Positions 6,801-7,869 of a stretch of 7,869 nucleotides of DNA are shown here, one piece after another; the first letter of the stretch is position 1, and each line of letters begins with the position of its first letter. The stretch comes from Lachnospiraceae bacterium (lineage in GTDB: Bacteria; Bacillota; Clostridia; Lachnospirales; Lachnospiraceae): positions 1 through 7,869 of the forward strand of contig CAADYR010000084.1 of the NCBI GenBank assembly GCA_900753305.1, written 5' to 3'. Under the pieces are notes generated by a model. It saw only the letters and a program-made list of their open reading frames with translations, did not search any database and was not told where the DNA came from. A program made the translations under genes and the position numbers.

Positions 6801-7559
6801 ATGGCGGTGATGCCTCATATATTGCTGGATGAGAATATGACAGCGCCTTATGCATTATTACCGGGAGATCCGGCGAGACTGGATAGAATCGCAATGCATC
6901 TGGAACAGGTGGAAGAACTGGCATATAACAGAGAGTTTCGCTCTTTGAGAGGTTTTTATAAGGGAGTTCGTGTTATGGCAGTTTCGACCGGACTTGGTGG
7001 ACCGAGTACAGCAGTGGCAGTCGAGGAATTATCAAGACTGGGAGTCAGTCATATGATCCGGATCGGAAGCTGCGGTGCGCTTCAGAAGGGAATCCATGTG
7101 GGAGATCTGATTCTTGTCAATGGAACAGTCAGAAATGATGGTACATCAAGAACTTACATAGAAGATGGGTATCCTGCGGTTGCTGATTTTACATTATTGC
7201 AGGCTTGCAGAGATGCTGTTGAGAGTATTCATGCACCATATCATATCGGAATTGCCAGAACCCATGACAGTTTTTACACAGATGAAAAAGATGAGATATA
7301 TGCTTATTGGAAGAAGAAAGGTATTATTGCATCTGATATGGAGACAGCAGCATTATATGTTGCGGGCAGCCTTCGAGGGGTAAAATGTGCATCTATATTG
7401 AATGTTGTGGTTGCCAGTGAGGATGATCTGCAGGCACAGATCAATCACTATACTGATGGGGTAAATATGTCCTCACAGGGAGAAAAAAATGAGATTCTGA
7501 CAGCGCTTGAGGCGTTTGTAAGGATAAATGGAAGCGTAAACAAGGAGGGTATACTATGA
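6801..7559 (+). CDS. Nucleoside phosphorylase (uridine phosphorylase/PNP superfamily)
   Basis: A 252-residue cytosolic enzyme of the PNP_UDP_1 family that would split a nucleoside with phosphate into free base and (deoxy)ribose-1-phosphate. Visible motifs are H6 (MPHI), the phosphate loop GDPAR at 22-26, R44 in NREF, STGLGGPSTAVAVEEL at 62-77, R87 in RIGSCGAL and the ribose-binding M180-E181 in SDMET. Overall it follows E. coli uridine phosphorylase most closely (REF, STGxGGPST, VRxDG, PAVADF), but it lacks the insertion bearing the uracil-binding Gln and Arg, since DEIYAYWKKKG runs straight on to the DMET helix. It also lacks the VSD aspartate of purine enzymes, having VAS at that place. The base specificity is therefore open. 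AGGAGG lies seven bases before ATG. Its TGA overlaps the next ATG (ATGA), coupling it to a putative transporter gene. Confidence 0.88.
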   Translation: MAVMPHILLDENMTAPYALLPGDPARLDRIAMHLEQVEELAYNREFRSLRGFYKGVRVMAVSTGLGGPSTAVAVEELSRLGVSHMIRIGSCGALQKGIHVGDLILVNGTVRNDGTSRTYIEDGYPAVADFTLLQACRDAVESIHAPYHIGIARTHDSFYTDEKDEIYAYWKKKGIIASDMETAALYVAGSLRGVKCASILNVVVASEDDLQAQINHYTDGVNMSSQGEKNEILTALEAFVRINGSVNKEGIL

Positions 7560-7869
7560 AGAAGATATTTGCTACAAAATGGAACGCGGCAACCATCGTT
7601 TTGATTCCTGTCTGTATTGGAATCAATTTCCTGGGAAAGATGTTCGCATCAGCATTGAAACTGCCTTTATGGCTTGATGCAATCGGAACCTGTATCGGTG
7701 CAGTATTGGGAGGACCGATCATTGGCGGGTTGTGCGGTGCTATCAACAATCTGGTATATGGTCTGATCATCGGTGATAATATTACGATCATTTACCTGTT
7801 TACTAGTCTTGGAATCGGTATTGCAGCCGGTATCATGGCGAGACTTGGATTTATGGGATCTTTCCCTAA
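7556..7869 (+). CDS. ECF transporter S component-like membrane protein, 5' part
   Basis: The first 104 residues of an integral membrane protein; the reading frame is still open at the window edge. Hydrophobic segments lie at about 11-27, 42-70 (possibly two short helices) and 77-95. The stretch LPLWLDAIGTCIGAVLGG followed by GGLCGAINN matches the pattern of ECF-type vitamin/nucleoside S components (P-x-W-L-D-x-I-G-T, then a Gly-rich helix and Asn). S components bind the small solute and dock with the EcfT and EcfA subunits. AAGGAGGG lies shortly ahead of ATG 7556, and the ATG overlaps the phosphorylase stop, so the two are co-translated. A nucleoside or base is thus the likely solute, by context only. 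A sensor protein with a related membrane domain is the main alternative, because the rest of the protein is not visible. Confidence 0.65.
   Translation, partial: MKKIFATKWNAATIVLIPVCIGINFLGKMFASALKLPLWLDAIGTCIGAVLGGPIIGGLCGAINNLVYGLIIGDNITIIYLFTSLGIGIAAGIMARLGFMGSFP

Noticed and set aside
7441..7791. Antisense open frame across the phosphorylase/S-component junction
   Set aside because: It overlaps two coupled genes with strong SD sites, and its composition is that of a mirrored membrane protein gene.

Overview
The window looks like a chromosomal segment of a low-to-moderate GC, anaerobic Firmicute, most likely a Lachnospiraceae-type Clostridium relative. The basis is the gene order (adenine phosphoribosyltransferase tail, bifunctional Rel, metallo-beta-lactamase hydrolase, HemZ), the AGGAGG-type ribosome binding sites, the oxygen-sensitive enzyme types and the protein sequences. 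All genes read on the + strand. No tRNA, rRNA, CRISPR array, insertion sequence or phage gene is visible.

Region 1 (1-4651) is a conserved housekeeping block. The last codons of a probable apt are followed by the (p)ppGpp synthetase/hydrolase rel. A glyoxalase-II-like hydrolase starts on the rel stop codon (TGATG). The radical-SAM coproporphyrinogen dehydrogenase-like gene hemZ comes next, and the block ends at a clear intrinsic terminator.

Region 2 (4652-6725) is an accessory-looking segment, visibly more AT-rich than its neighbours. It holds a 483-residue protein that I read as a fusion: an N-terminal alpha/beta serine hydrolase joined to a C-terminal TIM-barrel-like domain resembling peptidase-U32 family proteins, with a dense cysteine cluster. 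After it, behind its own sigma-A-like promoter, lies a small C_GCAxxG_C_C-type redox protein. This fusion, with a four-cysteine redox protein beside it, is the least explained part of the window.

Region 3 (6726-7869) starts a nucleoside-salvage unit: a nucleoside phosphorylase of the uridine phosphorylase/PNP superfamily, translationally coupled (ATGA overlap) to a membrane protein resembling an ECF transporter S component, which is cut by the window end. The pairing suggests uptake and phosphorolysis of the same class of nucleoside.

The three regions look like separate transcription units: a terminator closes the first, and promoter-like sequences precede the last two genes of regions 2 and 3. 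Function calls rest on motif recognition from memory. No database or structure search was run.
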